Below are positions 42,437 to 51,067 of a DNA stretch of 64,000 nucleotides, piece by piece. Below the pieces are notes generated by a model. The model worked only from the letters and a program-made list of their open reading frames with translations. It ran no database searches and was not told the DNA's origin. The stretch covers positions 7,266 to 71,265 of the forward strand of contig QAKK01000035.1 of assembly GCA_003343845.1 (NCBI GenBank). Reading direction: 5' to 3'. Origin of the DNA: Oscillospiraceae bacterium. GTDB taxonomy: Bacteria; Bacillota; Clostridia; Oscillospirales; CAG-272. Position numbers and translations under genes: made by a program. Every line of letters starts with the position of its first letter. Position 1 is the stretch's first letter.

Positions 42437-43144
42437 ATGAAAAAACCACTGATCGGCGTCGTACCGCTCTACGACAGTGAAAAAGAATCTTTCTGGATGC
42501 TCCCCGGCTACATGGAGGGCATCGAGGCCGCGGGCGGCATCCCCGTGATGCTGCCGATGACGGCGGACGACGGCATTCTCGAAGAACTCGTCGGCACGCT
42601 GGACGGCTTTCTGCTGACCGGCGGGCACGACGTTGACCCCGCGCTATACGGTGCAGAAAAATCCCCTGCCTGCGGCGAGACCTGCCCCGCGCGCGACGCG
42701 ATGGAGCCGAAGCTGCTCCGGCGCGCGCTCGATGCGGACAAGCCGGTCTTCGGCATCTGCCGCGGCATTCAACTGCTGAACGTCTGCCTCGGCGGCACGC
42801 TGTATCAGGATCTGCCCGCCGAGCATGGGAGCGCGGTGGATCACCACATGACCCCGCCCTACGACCGCGCCGTGCATGAGGTGACGATCCTTGCCGACAC
42901 GCCGCTTGCCGCCCTGCTCGGCAAAATGCGTCTCGGCGTCAACAGTTATCACCACCAGGCGGTGAAGACGCTTGCGCCCGTTCTGCGCCCGATGGCGCTC
43001 GCTGACGACGGACTGATCGAGGCGGCGTACCTGCCGGGTAAACGCTTCTGCATGGCGGTACAGTGGCACCCCGAGTTTTCCTACAAGACCGACGCGGACA
43101 GCCGCGCGCTGCTTGCCGCTTTTGTGCGCGCGGCGGCGAAATAA
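42437..43144 (+). CDS. Class I glutamine amidotransferase-like hydrolase (PuuD/peptidase C26 type)
   Basis: A 235-residue gamma-glutamyl-gamma-aminobutyrate hydrolase family protein. The nucleophile elbow is FGICRGIQLLNVCLGG (Cys in GICRG), the catalytic His follows in VQWHPEFSY with Glu, and the start IGVVPLYDSEKESFWML is family-like, as is LTGGHDVDPALYG. Members cleave gamma-glutamyl amides such as gamma-Glu-GABA or other gamma-glutamyl compounds. Substrate is not determined. It begins with GGAG upstream and lies 9 bases before the PHP gene, so the two are likely one operon. Confidence 0.9.
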   Translation: MKKPLIGVVPLYDSEKESFWMLPGYMEGIEAAGGIPVMLPMTADDGILEELVGTLDGFLLTGGHDVDPALYGAEKSPACGETCPARDAMEPKLLRRALDADKPVFGICRGIQLLNVCLGGTLYQDLPAEHGSAVDHHMTPPYDRAVHEVTILADTPLAALLGKMRLGVNSYHHQAVKTLAPVLRPMALADDGLIEAAYLPGKRFCMAVQWHPEFSYKTDADSRALLAAFVRAAAK

Positions 43145-43153
43145 GGAGAAGTC

Positions 43154-43930
43154 ATGTACGCAAACTATCACACGCACACCTACCTTTCCAACCACGCCAT
43201 TGACACCCCGCACGACTACGTGGAGAGCGCGATCGCGGGCGGCACAAAGCTGCTCGGCTTCTCCGACCATGTGCCCTACCCGTTTGCAAACGGGCATTTT
43301 TCCGGCTTCCGCATCGCCGGCGCAGACACCGAAAAATACGTGACCGAAATCGAAGCGCTGCGTGACGCATACGCCGACCGCATCCGCATCTTCATCGGCT
43401 ATGAAGCGGAGTATTACCCGGACGAATTTGCCGCGATGCTCGCAAACATCCGCCGCTTTGATTGCGACTATCTGATTCTCGGGCAGCACTACACGAACAA
43501 TGAGTACGACGGGCGCTATGTCTACAGCAAGACCGACGACCGCGACATGCTGACCCGCTATGTCAAGCAAGCCATCGCGGGCATGGAGACCGGGCTGTTC
43601 ACCTATATGGCGCACCCCGACCTCGCATTTTACCGTGGGGACGACGTCTTTTACGAGGCGGAAATGACCCGTCTCTGCCGCGCGGCAAAGGCATGCGGCA
43701 TGCCGCTGGAGATCAACCTGCTCGGTCTGCGCGACCGCCGCGCCTACCCCTACGACCGCTTTTGGGAGATTGCCGCGGCAGAGGGCTGCGACGCGATCCT
43801 CGGGCGGGACGCGCACGATGCCGCCGCCCTCTCGGACGCCGCCACCGAGGCAGCCGGGCGCGCCTATGCCGCGCGGTTCGGGCTGCATCTCTGCGAAACG
43901 GTCGAGCTGCGCCCGGTGAAACAGAAATAG
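43154..43930 (+). CDS. Histidinol-phosphatase-like PHP protein (HisK type)
   Basis: A 258-residue PHP phosphatase of the HisJ/HisK family, which removes phosphate from histidinol phosphate. Metal-binding motifs are ANYHTHTYLSNHA, FSDHVPYP, GYEAEYYPDE, ILGQHY, MAHPDLAFY and LGRDAHDAAAL. The pattern and length fit the family, but no other his gene is near, so another phosphoester is possible. A 53-codon fragment of this gene recurs at 45808-45966 with few changes. Confidence 0.88.
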   Translation: MYANYHTHTYLSNHAIDTPHDYVESAIAGGTKLLGFSDHVPYPFANGHFSGFRIAGADTEKYVTEIEALRDAYADRIRIFIGYEAEYYPDEFAAMLANIRRFDCDYLILGQHYTNNEYDGRYVYSKTDDRDMLTRYVKQAIAGMETGLFTYMAHPDLAFYRGDDVFYEAEMTRLCRAAKACGMPLEINLLGLRDRRAYPYDRFWEIAAAEGCDAILGRDAHDAAALSDAATEAAGRAYAARFGLHLCETVELRPVKQK

Positions 43931-43999
43931 CATAAGCAATCGCATAAATCCCTCGTTTTCGGGCATACTGCCGCATAGGAAAGCGAGGGATTATTTTCG

Positions 44000-44434
44000 A
44001 TGATTGAAAGCGATACGATCAAGCTGCTGCGCGAATGCGATGCCGGGGTACAGATGGGTGTCTCCTCCATCGACGAAGTGTTGGACAGCGTGAAAGGCTC
44101 CACGCTGCGCCATGAGCTGACTGCCTGCCGCAACGCACACGACAAGTTGGGGCACGAGATCCGCGCCCTGCTCGATAGCTACCACGACGACGGCAAGTCG
44201 CCGAGCGCGATGGCAAAGGGCATGTCCTACTTCAAGACGAACATGAAACTCGCCGCCGACTGTTCGGACAAGACGGTTGCCGACCTGATGACCGACGGCT
44301 GCAATATGGGGGTCAAGTCGCTCAGCCGCTATCTGAACCAGTACAAGGCGGCGGACGAGCAGTCAAAGGACATCGCAGGGCGGCTCATCGACCTGGAACA
44401 GCAGCTGGTCACCGATGTGCGGCAATATCTTTAG
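44000..44434 (+). CDS. Small helical protein of unknown function (DUF2383/ferritin-like appearance)
   Basis: A 144-residue protein with no signal peptide, built almost wholly from amphipathic helices (CDAGVQMGVSSIDEVLDSV, ELTACRNAHDKLGHEIRALLD, MAKGMSYFKTNMKLAADCSD, GVKSLSRYLNQYKAADEQSKD). The four-helix pattern resembles DUF2383-type ferritin-like proteins, but I do not see the Glu/His metal set, so this is a resemblance only. Such genes are frequent in gut Clostridia. A terminator follows. Confidence 0.7.
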   Translation: MIESDTIKLLRECDAGVQMGVSSIDEVLDSVKGSTLRHELTACRNAHDKLGHEIRALLDSYHDDGKSPSAMAKGMSYFKTNMKLAADCSDKTVADLMTDGCNMGVKSLSRYLNQYKAADEQSKDIAGRLIDLEQQLVTDVRQYL

Positions 44435-44444
44435 GCAAATCCGC

Positions 44445-44478
44445 AAAAAAGGCTGTGCGCGGGCATAGCCTTTTTTTT
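44445..44478 (+). terminator. Terminator of the helical protein gene
   Basis: Stem AAAAAAGGCTGTGC/GCATAGCCTTTTTT with one mismatch, four-base loop, T run. Confidence 0.85.
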
Positions 44479-44578
44479 GGTACCTCTTTGACAAGCCGTT
44501 CTTTTTGTGCTATCATGAAACCACAGACGGAAAACAACGATATCCTATGGAAACGCCTTTTGCTTTTGGAGGAATGAC

Positions 44579-45781
44579 ATGAGCAAACATCTGAAAGTCA
44601 CCCTTATCGCCCTCATGCTTGTCGCCGCGCTTGCCGCCTGCGGCAAAGACAACCCGCAAAATACGACAAACCCCACCGGTGAAGTCGGGACATCCGCAGA
44701 GAGCGAACCGACCGTCACCGAACCGACGGAAACCACGGTGCCCGAAACCACGGCGCCCGAGACGGCGCCGTCCGCGCCGCTGCCAAAGGTAAAGGACGGC
44801 ACGGTCTATACAAAGGAAGCGATTGACTACGCTTTCGGCGGCGGCAGCTTCGGCTTTACGCATTCCCTGCTCATCCCGGCAATCGACAGCACAAAGCCGG
44901 GCGCTGAGGCGCTGAATGCCAAAATGCTTGCCGATCAGCAGGAAAAACTGGACGCCCTTGCCGCCGGCAAGGAGGAAAATGTTCTCTACACCGTCAACTA
45001 CTCCACCTCGGGTGCAGACGGCATTCTCGTCATCAATGTCTACGAATACATCGGGTGGCAGTATTCCGAGAGCGGCACCACGCGCCGTTTCTACTACTAT
45101 GACGCCGCGGCAGACTGCGAACTGACGGCGGACGAAGTGCTCACACGGCTCTCGTTCACAAAAGAAACGCTTGCGAAGGCATTCCGCTGGTCAAGCGAAT
45201 TCAATCTTGTCACGGACGAAGGCACGGAAGAGCAGACCGCGCGTGCCGAAAGCGTCTTTGGCACGCCGCTTGACGGCACGCCGGAAAAAGGAAAGTTCTA
45301 CTACGCCGAGCAGAATTGCAACGCGGAACTCGAACTTTTGGGCATCGACTTTGACGAGACGACGGTCGCGCCCTGCTACGGTTTCTCTCTCTATGTTGTC
45401 TCCACTGCCTCCTGCCCCATCAGCCGCGAAAACGGTCAGCCCCTGCACCCCTATGCCGTTTGCACGCTGACCGCCGACGACCTGACGGTGGGCGATGTTT
45501 TCCGCATCGTTTGCAAGGACAGCAAAGTGACCGAAGCTGTTGTTCCCACAGATGCAGCGGTAGAGAGCATCAAACTCGCGTCATCCGGCATCACCGTGCG
45601 GTACAGCGGAAATGCGACATTTGATTTCCACTACGCCAACCTCCTCATAAACGGCGAGCAGAGGAGAGACGGCTATTCCGTCTCCGGCGACCCGGATACC
45701 ATAAGTATTTTCCTCAATTTCTCACCCTACATTTCGCCTGACGCGCAGGCAACGATCGAATTAGTGCCGCCGAAAAGCTAA
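44579..45781 (+). CDS. Lipoprotein A, DUF3298-like, paralogue of lipoprotein B
   Basis: A 400-residue lipoprotein. Signal peptide with lipobox LAAC (Cys21), a Thr/Glu/Pro-rich spacer of about 50 residues, then a folded domain from PKVKDGTVYTKEAIDY on. The segment YTVNYSTSGADGILVINVYEYIGWQYSES and the FYYYDAAADCELTADEVL pattern resemble DUF3298/DUF4163 domains of exported proteins. Ligand and role are unknown. It is paralogous to the gene at 46108-47316: a stretch of about 30 residues around STKPGAEALNAKMLADQQEK is identical in both, while the rest has diverged strongly. Confidence 0.82.
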   Translation: MSKHLKVTLIALMLVAALAACGKDNPQNTTNPTGEVGTSAESEPTVTEPTETTVPETTAPETAPSAPLPKVKDGTVYTKEAIDYAFGGGSFGFTHSLLIPAIDSTKPGAEALNAKMLADQQEKLDALAAGKEENVLYTVNYSTSGADGILVINVYEYIGWQYSESGTTRRFYYYDAAADCELTADEVLTRLSFTKETLAKAFRWSSEFNLVTDEGTEEQTARAESVFGTPLDGTPEKGKFYYAEQNCNAELELLGIDFDETTVAPCYGFSLYVVSTASCPISRENGQPLHPYAVCTLTADDLTVGDVFRIVCKDSKVTEAVVPTDAAVESIKLASSGITVRYSGNATFDFHYANLLINGEQRRDGYSVSGDPDTISIFLNFSPYISPDAQATIELVPPKS

Positions 45782-45807
45782 GTTAAAACCGAAGAGAGGC
45801 ATCCGCC

Positions 45808-45966
45808 GTGGCGGAAGGCTGTGACGCCATCCTCGGGCGGGACGCGCACGGCGCCGCCGCGCTCTCGGACGCCGCCACCGAGGCGGCCGGGCGCGCCTAT
45901 GCCGCGCGGTTCGGGCTGCATCTCTGCGAGACGGTCGAACTGCGCCCGGTGAAGCAGCGCGCATAA
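45808..45966 (+). pseudogene. Fragment of the histidinol-phosphatase-like gene
   Basis: 53 codons (VAEGCDAILGRDAHGAAALS onward to the stop) nearly identical to the last 50 residues of the PHP gene ending at 43930, with only a few substitutions and a changed end (KQRA). No start or upstream part is present. The homology begins at about 45805 and ends at the stop codon, and it sits between the two paralogous lipoproteins, so it marks a segmental duplication. Confidence 0.9.
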
Positions 45967-46107
45967 GATGCGGCAGTTTCTGCAGGCATTGTTATGCCTT
46001 TTTTTGGAATGTCGTTGACAATCGGTTTTCATCCGTGTTATACTGAAACCAACCCGAAGAATTGACGATACACAGAGTGGAGACTATTGACTAAAAGGAG
46101 GGTGAAC

Positions 46108-47316
46108 ATGAACAAAAAACTGCTGACTCTGCTGACCGCCGCCGCTCTTGTCGCGGCGCTTGCCGCCTGCGGCGAGAGCAATCCCGGCGGCAAGCAGACG
46201 ACCGACACCGCGCCGCCTGCCTCTCTGACGACACAGACAGAGGCGACCTCGCAGACGACCGTGACAACCGAGACGACCCCGCCCGAAACCACCGCGCCCG
46301 CAGCGCTGCCCGAGGTGAAGGATGGCACGGTCTACACGAAAAAGGCCGTTGACATGTTCAGCGGCGGCGATTTCGACTTCCTGCATTCGTTGACCGTCCC
46401 GAAGATCGACAGCACGAAGCCGGGCGCCGAGGCGCTGAACGCTAAGATGCTTGCCGACCAGCAGGAAAAGCTGGACGCGCTTGCCGCAGGCAAGGAGGGG
46501 CGCAGCCTTTACACCGTCACCTACTCGGCCTCGGGTGCGGACGGCATTCTCGCCGTCAATGTCTATGAATATACCGGGTATCAATATTCCGAGTCGAGCA
46601 GGAACCGCTGCTTCTACTACTATGATGTGGCGGCAGACCGCGAGTTGACCCTGGACGAGGTGCTGACGCACCTTTCGCTGACACGCGACAGCCTTGACAA
46701 GGCGCTTGTTTGGTCAAACGGCTATGAGCTCATCAGCATCGAGAACACCGACCGAACGATCACGCCTGCCGCGACCGTCTTCGGCGCACCCCTGACCGGC
46801 GCCTATGATGCATCCTTGTTCCACTATGCAGAGATACGAAGCGGCAACGAAGTTGAACTGCTCGGCATCGACTTTGACGAGACGACCGTCTCGCCCTGCT
46901 ACCGCTATATCCTCTACACCGTCGGCACGCTCATCTGCCCCATCGACCGCGCGACCGGTCAGCCGCTGCTCCCGTACTATGAATGTACGCCGAACATCGC
47001 GGACCTGAAGGTCGGAGATTCCTTCCGCATCACGATCAAGGACGGCAAGGTCACCGAGATGACCGCGCCCGCCGACGCAAAGGTACAGCGCATCAAGATC
47101 TCCTCCTGCGGTCTTTCGGTCTACTACAGCGCGGACGCGGCTTTCGATTACAGCAACGCCGTGTTTTTCGTCAACGGAAAAGACCAAGGCATCGGCGCCA
47201 TGCACAGCATGACCGATACGGCGAATATCTATCTGATGTACCGCTCCATCTCCGACTACATCCCGCTTGACAAGCTAAACACACTGGAGTTTTCCGTCAA
47301 GTCAAACCAGGACTAA
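46108..47316 (+). CDS. Lipoprotein B, DUF3298-like, paralogue of lipoprotein A
   Basis: A 402-residue lipoprotein with lipobox LAAC (Cys21), a low-complexity Thr/Pro spacer and the same domain as lipoprotein A (LPEVKDGTVYTKKAVD, YTVTYSASGADGILAVNVYEYTGYQYSES, ELLGIDFDETTVSPCYRY). The start ATG at 46108 is chosen over a TTG seven codons upstream because AAAGGAGG precedes it. Both paralogues keep the signal peptide and lipobox, so both should be exported. Function is unknown. Confidence 0.82.
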   Translation: MNKKLLTLLTAAALVAALAACGESNPGGKQTTDTAPPASLTTQTEATSQTTVTTETTPPETTAPAALPEVKDGTVYTKKAVDMFSGGDFDFLHSLTVPKIDSTKPGAEALNAKMLADQQEKLDALAAGKEGRSLYTVTYSASGADGILAVNVYEYTGYQYSESSRNRCFYYYDVAADRELTLDEVLTHLSLTRDSLDKALVWSNGYELISIENTDRTITPAATVFGAPLTGAYDASLFHYAEIRSGNEVELLGIDFDETTVSPCYRYILYTVGTLICPIDRATGQPLLPYYECTPNIADLKVGDSFRITIKDGKVTEMTAPADAKVQRIKISSCGLSVYYSADAAFDYSNAVFFVNGKDQGIGAMHSMTDTANIYLMYRSISDYIPLDKLNTLEFSVKSNQD

Positions 47317-47318
47317 AC

Positions 47319-47356
47319 AAAAGCAAGGCATCCGCTGCGGCGGATGCCTTGCTTTT
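47319..47356. terminator. Bidirectional terminator between lipoprotein B and the acetyltransferase
   Basis: 17-bp perfect stem AAAAGCAAGGCATCCGC/GCGGATGCCTTGCTTTT with a four-base loop, between convergent genes. Confidence 0.92.
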
Positions 47357-47814
47357 TACTTTGTTTCGAGTGTATAGCCGAGTTCGATCTCGTCCTCGTC
47401 CTCATTCCCGGTCGGGCAGAAGCCGAAAGATTGGTACAAGCCGAGCGCAGCGGGGTTTTCCCGGTTGCAGGTCAGCAGGATGCGATCCGACTTGCCGAAC
47501 GGCTTTGTGCGGATGTAGTCGAGCACGGCGGCAAAAGCGGCTTTGCCGTACCCCTTGCCCTGCTCGCCGCGGTCGATCATCATATGCCAGATGTTGTAGA
47601 CTTCTTCGTCATAGTCATAGATGACCATGACATAGCCGACCATGCGGTCGTCTGCATAGATGCCAAGCGGCGTGCACTGCGTGCGGTAGACATACGCCTG
47701 CGCCAGGCTGCGGATCGGATGCGAGACAAAGGCGTCCTGCCCGTCGCCGAGCTTTAAGTTGAATGCGTCGATAAAGTTGTTTTCGTCAATCTGTTTCAGT
47801 TGAATGCTGTTCAT
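47356..47814 (-). CDS. GNAT family N-acetyltransferase (polyamine acetyltransferase-like)
   Basis: A 152-residue GNAT protein. N-terminal QLKQIDENNFIDAFNLKL, the central VGYVMVIYD strand and IWHMMIDRGEQGKGYGKAAF (acetyl-CoA loop R/Q-x-x-G-x-G with GKGYG), then CNRENPAALGLYQSFGF, are all typical of SpeG/PaiA-like diamine or spermidine acetyltransferases. Substrate inference is weak. It is a monocistronic gene facing lipoprotein B. Confidence 0.85.
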   Translation of the reverse strand: MNSIQLKQIDENNFIDAFNLKLGDGQDAFVSHPIRSLAQAYVYRTQCTPLGIYADDRMVGYVMVIYDYDEEVYNIWHMMIDRGEQGKGYGKAAFAAVLDYIRTKPFGKSDRILLTCNRENPAALGLYQSFGFCPTGNEDEDEIELGYTLETK

Positions 47815-47956
47815 GTAATTTCTCCTTTTGCCTTGTGGGTTTGTAAAGCGTACGGGATGCGATGTTTTTCATAATGAACAGCCCCTTTCGGATTGAAATA
47901 GCGGGAAAAGTATAGCACAGATACATGCCGCTGTCAAGGAAAAATATTTTAGCAAA

Positions 47957-48076
47957 CCCGGTAGGGGTCGGCGCCCTCGTCGACCCGTTTTTGCTGCGGC
48001 ACGACGTGGACCGCCCCGGACGCCGGGCCCTGCAAAAGTTTGCGCGTCTTTTAAGGCTTCCCCCTTGGGGGAAGGC
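47957..48076. repeat. Intergenic repeat region with 8-bp palindrome
   Basis: The 328 bases between 47815 and 48142 hold no supportable gene. At 47957 a GGTAGGGGTCGGCGCCCTCG motif begins and at 48057-48074 there is a perfect palindrome CTTCCCCC-TT-GGGGGAAG; the same palindrome core recurs at 60935-60954. Both look like dispersed repeats of the kind common in Oscillospirales. Reading frames over it are poor in codon use. Confidence 0.6.
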
Positions 48077-48142
48077 ATAGATTGGGCGTGGGCAACCATG
48101 TAAAAAAGCACACGGCTCCGCCGTGTGCTTTTTTCATTTGTT

Positions 48143-50872
48143 TTACTTTGCGCGCATTTCCGCGATGGCGATGCGGGTGAAAATCACGCACGCTTCGGAG
48201 CGCTTGATGCCGTCGTTCGGGCGGTAGTTGCCGGTTCCGGCATCACCACCGACGATGCCCGCTTTGTAGAGCTTCTGCACCGCCGCGTAGCAAGCGAGAT
48301 TGTTCGTCACGTCGGGGTTCGATCCGTCCCGGATTGCCGTATATTCACTGTCGGGCAGGATATTTGCAAAGACAATCGCCATATCGCCGCGCGTGATCGG
48401 TGCATTGTAATCCTTGAACTGATCCGCCTTGATGATGTCGTTCGCAACGCAGTAGTCCACATAAGGATCGTACCAGTTCTTCGCACCTGCGGTGTCCACC
48501 GTCTTGCCGGTGTATGCCGTGTGGATATTCGCCGCTGCGGTGATCGCCTGTGCAACCGTAAAGCTGCCGTCGGGCGAGAACTGGGTTGCGCTTGTGCCGT
48601 TGGCAAGTGCTACACGGTAAGCGTCGCGGACGTATGCATAGAACCATGCATTTGCCGTCACATCGGTGAAGCGGTCGTCATAGACACGCGTGTACGCAAA
48701 GCCGACCTTGTCGCCGCCGACCGTGCCGAAACCGCTGATCTTCTTGCCGAGCGGCAGGGGATTGAGGTTGACGGTATAGGTGGTATTGATGTCGGCGGGC
48801 TTCTTTGTGCCGTTGCCGATCACAACGCCGTCCTTCGTTGCCGTGTAGGGCTCCACAAAGGCAAATCTGCCGGCTGAAGTGTTGCTGCTCTTATAAGCGT
48901 GGTAGCAGATCCAGCCCTGCCCGTCGGTATCAGTCACATAGGAGGCGTGACCGCAGCCCGAAAGCTGTGCGGACTGCGAGAAGATCGAGGTGGGGCTCTT
49001 TTCCCAGCTGCTCTTCTGGAGCGGGTCGCCGCCGATATACTTCAGCTGACCGAGCTGGTAGGACTTCGTCCAATAGCCGCTGCCCGAATAGATGATGAAG
49101 ACCGAGCCGTCCTTGCCGTAGACTGCCGTCGAACCTTCGACGACCTGCGGGTGAATCTTGTCCTCGGAGCCGACCTTCTCCCAGTCATAGTCCGGGCTGC
49201 AGATGACCTGCGGCTGTCCGCTGATGCGCCAAGGCTTGTCAAACTTCGCGATGTTGATGGTCTGATAGAAGTTGACGCTGTCCGTGCCGCTGGTCTCGCG
49301 TCCGACCTCGCTGATGAACATAATGTACTTCTGATTGTTGATGTTGATGACCGAGCAGCCGCCGCACAGCTCATTCACGTTGAAATCGCTGTCCGGGAAC
49401 TCGATCTTCTGCGGGACGTTGACCTCACCGGTGAGCGGGTTGCCCCAGCGCCCGAGCAGGTTGTTGCCGTCCAGGCACTTGATGACATAAGCGCGCTGAC
49501 CGCCGAAGCCGCCGCCTGTCTCCTTGCCGGTGCCGCTGTCACTGCCGAGAAAGCAGTACCAGCCCGCATCCGCCTCGCCGACGTCCTCCGCACTGAAGTA
49601 GTGCACTTCGGGCGACCAAAGGTTCTTCGACCACTCCTTGCCTGCCGCGGGTGTGTAGATGACCGTGGCTGGGGTGGTGGCAAGGTCGCCGATGTTGGCT
49701 GCCTTATAGATGGCAAGCTTGGAGCTTGCGGTTGCAATATAGTAGTAGAAGCCGTCATAGTAGAACAGCCACGGGTCCGCGCCGTTGGTACGGATCGGGT
49801 TCTTGAAGGTCATCGTGCCGGAAATCTCGGCATCGAGATCGACATGGCTGCCGGTGGACAGCGTGCTCGTCATCGTCGAGTTTACCAGCACGCCTGCGCC
49901 GGTCAGTGCCGTCAGATGCGAGAAGTCGCCGTCCGTGATGCGGACGTTGAAGCTGCCCGCGTAGCTGCCGATGGCAGGATTGGATGCTGCGGCAATGACA
50001 GTGTTGAACTGACCGCCGTTCAGCGTAAGGTTCACATTGCCGCTTGCCGTCTGGGTTGCTTTCGTGAGGTCATAGGCATAGATACCTGCAAGGAACTCAC
50101 CGCCGTTGATCGTTGCGTCGATATTGCCGGTGTGTGTGCCCGCCGATGCCAGGACGAACTTCTCCTTGAACGTGCCGCCATCGATCGTGAGCCTGATGTC
50201 GCAAGTATTGTAGCCTGTGCCCGACGAACCGCCGCGCACACGCTGCCAGGTGCCGCTCTTGATGGTGAGATCCACGCCGTGCGCCTTTTCCGCATCGGTC
50301 AGCTCAACGTCAGTGTTGGTGCCGCCGATGATGCAGGGAACCGTGCTGACCCCGCCCTTCACAGTGCAGGTGATGCCATCACCGAATACAACCGTGTTCA
50401 GGTTGGTGAAGAAACCGCCGTAGGACTTCCGGTTCTCAATCGAGAGGTTCTCAAACACGGTCTCGCCGCCGCAATAGAAGTTTGCCTTCGTCACGAGCTT
50501 TGCACCGGCTCTTCTGTAATCCACGCCGTTGTAGAGCGAGGTGATGGTGATCTTCTTTGTGTGATAAAGCCCGCTGAGCGGCTCCTCCAGCGTATAGATG
50601 CCGCTGATGACAAGAACACCGCCGTTTTTGAGCTTGCCGTAGGCTTCGGTGATGCTGCCGCATGCGGTATTCGCACTCGAGCCGTCGCCCGTGCCGCCGT
50701 TCTTCAGATAGCAGACCGTTTCGCCGCCGGTCGCGGAGAGCGATGCCGTGCTGCCGAGAACGCCCGCATCCGCCTCCTCCGCTCCGGCAATCAATGCAAG
50801 CGAAAAAAGCGTGCAAACCGCCAGCAGAACCGCCAGCAGGTAAATGCCGCTTCTTTTGGTGAAATTACCCAT
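48143..50872 (-). CDS. Secreted beta-helix/GH43/SLH surface protein
   Basis: A 909-residue exported protein. Signal peptide (RSGIYLLAVLLAVCTLFSLALIAGAEE), then about residues 55-340 with repeated Gly-rich strands (NIDATINGGEFLAGI, NVNLTLNGGQFN, NVRITDGDFSHL) that look like a right-handed beta-helix. Residues about 345-690 are a glycoside hydrolase family 43-type propeller: NPIRTNGADPWLFYYDGFYYYIAT (base Asp), SKNLWSPEVHYF (acid Glu) and GCGHASYV. Three SLH repeats end the protein. The start at 50872 is chosen because GGAGGA is correctly spaced to it and not to the ATG two codons upstream. It probably degrades arabinan/xylan-type glycan while attached to the wall. Confidence 0.82.
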   Translation of the reverse strand: MGNFTKRSGIYLLAVLLAVCTLFSLALIAGAEEADAGVLGSTASLSATGGETVCYLKNGGTGDGSSANTACGSITEAYGKLKNGGVLVISGIYTLEEPLSGLYHTKKITITSLYNGVDYRRAGAKLVTKANFYCGGETVFENLSIENRKSYGGFFTNLNTVVFGDGITCTVKGGVSTVPCIIGGTNTDVELTDAEKAHGVDLTIKSGTWQRVRGGSSGTGYNTCDIRLTIDGGTFKEKFVLASAGTHTGNIDATINGGEFLAGIYAYDLTKATQTASGNVNLTLNGGQFNTVIAAASNPAIGSYAGSFNVRITDGDFSHLTALTGAGVLVNSTMTSTLSTGSHVDLDAEISGTMTFKNPIRTNGADPWLFYYDGFYYYIATASSKLAIYKAANIGDLATTPATVIYTPAAGKEWSKNLWSPEVHYFSAEDVGEADAGWYCFLGSDSGTGKETGGGFGGQRAYVIKCLDGNNLLGRWGNPLTGEVNVPQKIEFPDSDFNVNELCGGCSVININNQKYIMFISEVGRETSGTDSVNFYQTINIAKFDKPWRISGQPQVICSPDYDWEKVGSEDKIHPQVVEGSTAVYGKDGSVFIIYSGSGYWTKSYQLGQLKYIGGDPLQKSSWEKSPTSIFSQSAQLSGCGHASYVTDTDGQGWICYHAYKSSNTSAGRFAFVEPYTATKDGVVIGNGTKKPADINTTYTVNLNPLPLGKKISGFGTVGGDKVGFAYTRVYDDRFTDVTANAWFYAYVRDAYRVALANGTSATQFSPDGSFTVAQAITAAANIHTAYTGKTVDTAGAKNWYDPYVDYCVANDIIKADQFKDYNAPITRGDMAIVFANILPDSEYTAIRDGSNPDVTNNLACYAAVQKLYKAGIVGGDAGTGNYRPNDGIKRSEACVIFTRIAIAEMRAK

Positions 50873-50981
50873 ATCCATTCCTCCGTTTCTGGATTTCCAT
50901 ATTCAATATACCACATCCCGCCCCGCATTCCAATGCAAAAATGCAAAATTATTTTTTCGATTTTTGTACAAATTCCGGGGC

Positions 50982-51010
50982 TTGCGAAAAGACGCGGAAA
51001 GGCGTATAAT
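50982..51010 (+). promoter_or_regulatory. Promoter of queT
   Basis: TTGCGA (50982-50987), 17 bases, TATAAT (51005-51010). The predicted start point coincides with the beginning of the riboswitch at 51017. Confidence 0.75.
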
Positions 51011-51016
51011 AACCAT

Positions 51017-51057
51017 GGTGAGTTCGCGGCCCTCCTCACCTAAAACAAAACCAGGAG
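51017..51057 (+). promoter_or_regulatory. PreQ1-I riboswitch candidate in front of queT
   Basis: Stem GGTGAG (51017-51022) with CTCACC (51035-51040) encloses the loop TTCGCGGCCCTC, followed by the A-rich tail TAAAACAAAACC and AGGAG. The layout matches class I preQ1 aptamers, where the tail pairs with the loop and closes over the ribosome-binding site, so binding would block translation. The following gene, queT, is a queuosine precursor transporter, which supports the call. Confidence 0.75.
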
Positions 51058-51067
51058 ATGATTTTTT

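Noticed and set aside
47869..48111. 80-codon minus-strand frame in the intergenic repeat
   Set aside because: It reads through the palindromic repeat and has no ribosome-binding site or family resemblance.
48899..51043. 714-codon plus-strand frame opposite the GH43/SLH gene
   Set aside because: Shadow of codon bias; it would also cover the queT promoter and riboswitch.
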